Origin: Chloroflexota bacterium
Lineage (GTDB): Bacteria; Chloroflexota; UBA11872; VXOZ01
Direction: 5' to 3'
Assembly: GCA_028874195.1 (NCBI GenBank)
Contig: JAPPLM010000054.1
Coordinates: 62,001-126,000 of the forward strand
DNA length: 64,000 nucleotides
In this document: piece after piece, positions 62,097 to 64,000 of the stretch
How positions within the stretch are numbered: the first letter of the stretch is position 1
Layout of the letters: each line of letters begins with the position of its first letter
The notes under the pieces: model-generated
The model's database searches: none
What the model saw: only the letters and a program-made list of their open reading frames with translations
What the model was told of the DNA's origin: nothing
Program-made: the position numbers and the translations under genes

Positions 62097-62246
62097 CCAA
62101 AAATCCAAAACGGTTGGGCCACTAGACCTTGACAGCACTTTCAGTGTTGCCGCGCGGGCAGCGGCCCCGTACTTCGCAGGGGGAGAGATCGAAAGCGAAA
62201 ACCCTCGCTTCTTTGCCATTTTGCTTCTCAAAACTACGGCCAAAGC

Positions 62247-62270
62247 GTAGCGCGGGGGCTTGTCCCCCGC
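62247..62270. repeat. 24-bp dispersed palindromic repeat, copy 5
   Basis: Same unit as 14000, same orientation. The rest of the gap shows nothing recognisable. Confidence 0.9.
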
Positions 62271-62387
62271 TTCTAATTGCCGTTGCGTTAGGGTTAGCGA
62301 ATTGTACAGATCAAGAACGTACGTATTCAGATCCGCTCTGCCGCCGACACACCATATTGCTCTTTTCCACAGAAGGCAGATTCGTTA

Positions 62388-63215
62388 GTGAGTCAGTCAA
62401 GGGATAGCGACCGAATCGACAACATGGTTGCCAGAGTCTTGGCAACGGTTCCTCACTCGTTGCAACCATACGTCAATGAATGTCGTTGGACTCGCATCAC
62501 AATTGGCAAGTCACCGGCGGCCACGTTCCGTTTGGATCAAGCCGGACATGCAGCACTGTATCTCAAAGTCTCACCGATGAGCCATCGGAGGGAACTGCTC
62601 CGGGAAAGCGAGAGAGTCACCTGGCTACAGGGTAAACTACCCGTGCCCGAGGTCATTCACTACGACGCGGACGACCGGAACGAGTTTCTGCTGCTGACGG
62701 CTCTGCCAGGGCGTGATGCAGCTAGCCTGATCGAAGATAGGCCTAACGAGACCATCGTCAGGCTATTGGCGACCGGACTGCGCAGGATCCACACGGTATC
62801 TATCGAGAATTGTCCTTTCGACATGACACTTGAAGGGTTGATTGAAGAGGCCAGATTCAATGTCGCGAATAACCTCGTCAACGAAGCCGACTTTGACGAA
62901 ATACGTTTGGGTCGCTCTGCCGCGGAGATATTCGAGGAGTTGCAGTCCAAGCGGCCGGCCGATGAAGATTTGGTATTCACGCACGGCGACTACTGCCTGC
63001 CGAACGTGATTATTGACGGTGAAAATGTCGCGGGGTTCGTCGACTGGGGCAGCGCGGGAGTCGCGGACCGCTATAGGGACATCGCGCTTGTCGTCAGAAG
63101 CTTGGCGCGCAATACGGGCGAAGATCTTGCGAGGAGTTTCTACACGGCATACGGACTTTCGAGGCCGGATACCGAAAAGGTCACATACTACCAGCTCCTC
63201 GACGAATTCTGGTAG
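62388..63215 (+). CDS. Aminoglycoside O-phosphotransferase (APH(3')-like)
   Basis: It has 275 residues from the GTG at 62388. A kinase-like fold with ALYLKVSPMSHRRELLRESE (ATP-site Lys and Glu) is followed by VTWLQGKLPVPEVIHYD, LLTALPGRDAASL and the catalytic loop HGDYCLPN (His199, Asp201, Asn206). Metal Asp219 is in FVDWGSAGVADRYRDIAL, and the APH(3')-type end YYQLLDEFW is present. Sequence features are closest to aminoglycoside 3'-phosphotransferases; whether it confers resistance is unknown. It is a single gene in a repeat-flanked setting. Confidence 0.88.
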   Translation: MSQSRDSDRIDNMVARVLATVPHSLQPYVNECRWTRITIGKSPAATFRLDQAGHAALYLKVSPMSHRRELLRESERVTWLQGKLPVPEVIHYDADDRNEFLLLTALPGRDAASLIEDRPNETIVRLLATGLRRIHTVSIENCPFDMTLEGLIEEARFNVANNLVNEADFDEIRLGRSAAEIFEELQSKRPADEDLVFTHGDYCLPNVIIDGENVAGFVDWGSAGVADRYRDIALVVRSLARNTGEDLARSFYTAYGLSRPDTEKVTYYQLLDEFW

Positions 63216-63279
63216 GTCGGGAACTGCCGCCATCTGTAGAAAGCGCTAAGCGGATCATTAGGGACTGCATAGGGCTCGT

Positions 63280-64000
63280 CTACTTGCCGGCGAATTGTTC
63301 TGAGCCTTCAAGCCCAGGCGGCCTTTTGCCGCCCGGTCTGCGCCCACGGCCAAACGGCGGCGGCCGGTCGGAATCGGCGGCATCTTCCGCCTGCGGTGCT
63401 TCCGGCTCCGTGCGGAACTGAATGCTGTGCAGTTTGGCGTAGAGGCCGCCCTTTGCCAGCAGTTCCTCGTGGGTGCCGGATTCGACGGCGTGGCCCTCAT
63501 CGAGCACCAGGATGCGGTCGGCGGCGCGCACAGTGGAAAGCCGGTGGGCAATCACGAAGCTCGTGCGGCCCCGCAGCAAGGCGTTCAGCGCCTGCTGAAT
63601 CAATTCCTCTGACTGGGAATCAAGCGATGAGGTAGCCTCGTCCAGGATGATAATACGCGGGTTCTTCAGGAAGACGCGGGCGATGGCCACGCGCTGCTTC
63701 TCGCCGCCGGAGAGCCGGAAGCCGCGCTCACCCACCACGGTCTCATACTTTTCGGGCAGGCCTGTGATGAATTCGTGGATCTGCGCGGCTTTGGCGGCCT
63801 CTATCAAATCCGCTTCAGTCGCTTCCGGATTCGCGTAGAGCAGGTTCTCCCGGAGTGACGTGTGGAACAAGAACGGCTCCTGCGTCACCACGCCCACGTG
63901 CCGCATGAGCGACAGGTATTGCAGGTCGCGCAGGTCGTAATCATCGAGTCGCACCTGGCCGTTCACCGGATCGTACAGGCGGGGGATGAGATAGGTCAGC
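63280..64000 (-). CDS. ABC exporter, ATP-binding domain (N-terminal part outside window)
   Basis: C-terminal part of a fused permease-ATPase exporter (MsbA/LmrA type). The frame is open to the window end; its edge reads [20 protein letters not shown]. Visible are the Q-loop [17 protein letters not shown], the ABC signature [15 protein letters not shown], Walker [13 protein letters not shown], the H-loop [10 protein letters not shown] and D-loop context. The Walker A and membrane domain lie beyond 64000. The C-terminus adds a 40-residue Arg/Gly/Pro-rich tail. Confidence 0.93.
   Translation of the reverse strand, partial: LTYLIPRLYDPVNGQVRLDDYDLRDLQYLSLMRHVGVVTQEPFLFHTSLRENLLYANPEATEADLIEAAKAAQIHEFITGLPEKYETVVGERGFRLSGGEKQRVAIARVFLKNPRIIILDEATSSLDSQSEELIQQALNALLRGRTSFVIAHRLSTVRAADRILVLDEGHAVESGTHEELLAKGGLYAKLHSIQFRTEPEAPQAEDAADSDRPPPFGRGRRPGGKRPPGLEGSEQFAGK

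Noticed and set aside
9774-62270. Regularly recurring short palindromes as a CRISPR array
   Set aside because: Copies are kilobases apart without uniform spacers, and no cas gene is present.

Overview
The window is a GC-rich bacterial chromosome segment with housekeeping blocks, broken defence genes and many short palindromic intergenic repeats. Gene content fits Chloroflexota: a ClpC-type ATPase, a DarA-type c-di-AMP receptor, Pro/Thr-rich anchored proteins, a PhyH dioxygenase, a FAS1 lipoprotein with DUF378, and B12-dependent regulation. Taxonomy is an inference, because no rRNA is present.

Layout. 1-4.2 kb: the 3' end of clpC, a beta-class DNA methyltransferase with a nonsense-mutated partner gene, a small wHTH-like gene, and a divergent promoter driving a strongly structured, terminator-ended RNA. 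4.4-9.7 kb: radA, ispD-ispF and cysE-cysS. 10-13.9 kb (minus strand): dop, pup and pafA, a pupylation system with no proteasome genes in view. 14-17.5 kb: an amidohydrolase, a methyltransferase and an orphan ABC permease. 17.5-19.9 kb (minus strand): a decaying accessory island with a Phd/PIN toxin-antitoxin pair, a frameshifted PD-(D/E)XK-like gene, and an MNT nucleotidyltransferase with a truncated HepT partner. 20-24.6 kb: a CCA-adding family enzyme, a GH15 enzyme and a gene-free stretch with clustered DnaA-box-like sites. 24.6-36.6 kb: metabolic genes (Eis-like acetyltransferase, HAD, DUF1445, nitrilase, MoaE, MoaD, PhyH, MerR, D-cysteine desulfhydrase-like, S9 peptidase, class-III aminotransferase). 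36.6-46 kb: a PIN gene with an unknown partner, an Excalibur protein, a SelA-like PLP enzyme, a Tat-lipoprotein sugar-binding protein, two small membrane coiled-coil paralogues, a homocysteine methyltransferase-like gene, tRNA-Pro(CGG) and darA.

46-48.3 kb (minus strand) is the most striking locus. A clear SAM-I riboswitch precedes a threonine-synthase-like gene and a MoaD/CysO-type sulfur carrier ending in Gly-Gly-Val-Ala. The arrangement suggests protein-thiocarboxylate-dependent homocysteine (methionine) synthesis from O-phosphohomoserine, parallel to CysM/CysO cysteine synthesis. 50.3-53 kb holds a CarH-like B12-binding sensor whose DNA-binding domain is a C-terminal XRE helix-turn-helix. 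It is divergent from a FAS1 lipoprotein gene with a consensus promoter overlapped by a palindrome.

54-62 kb is the translation/transcription operon nusA-ylxR-infB-rbfA-nrnA-truB-ribF. rimP is missing from its usual place, and hairpin leaders precede nusA and infB. The window closes with an aminoglycoside-phosphotransferase-like gene and the 3' end of an ABC exporter. At least six families of dispersed intergenic repeats occupy most of the longer gaps.
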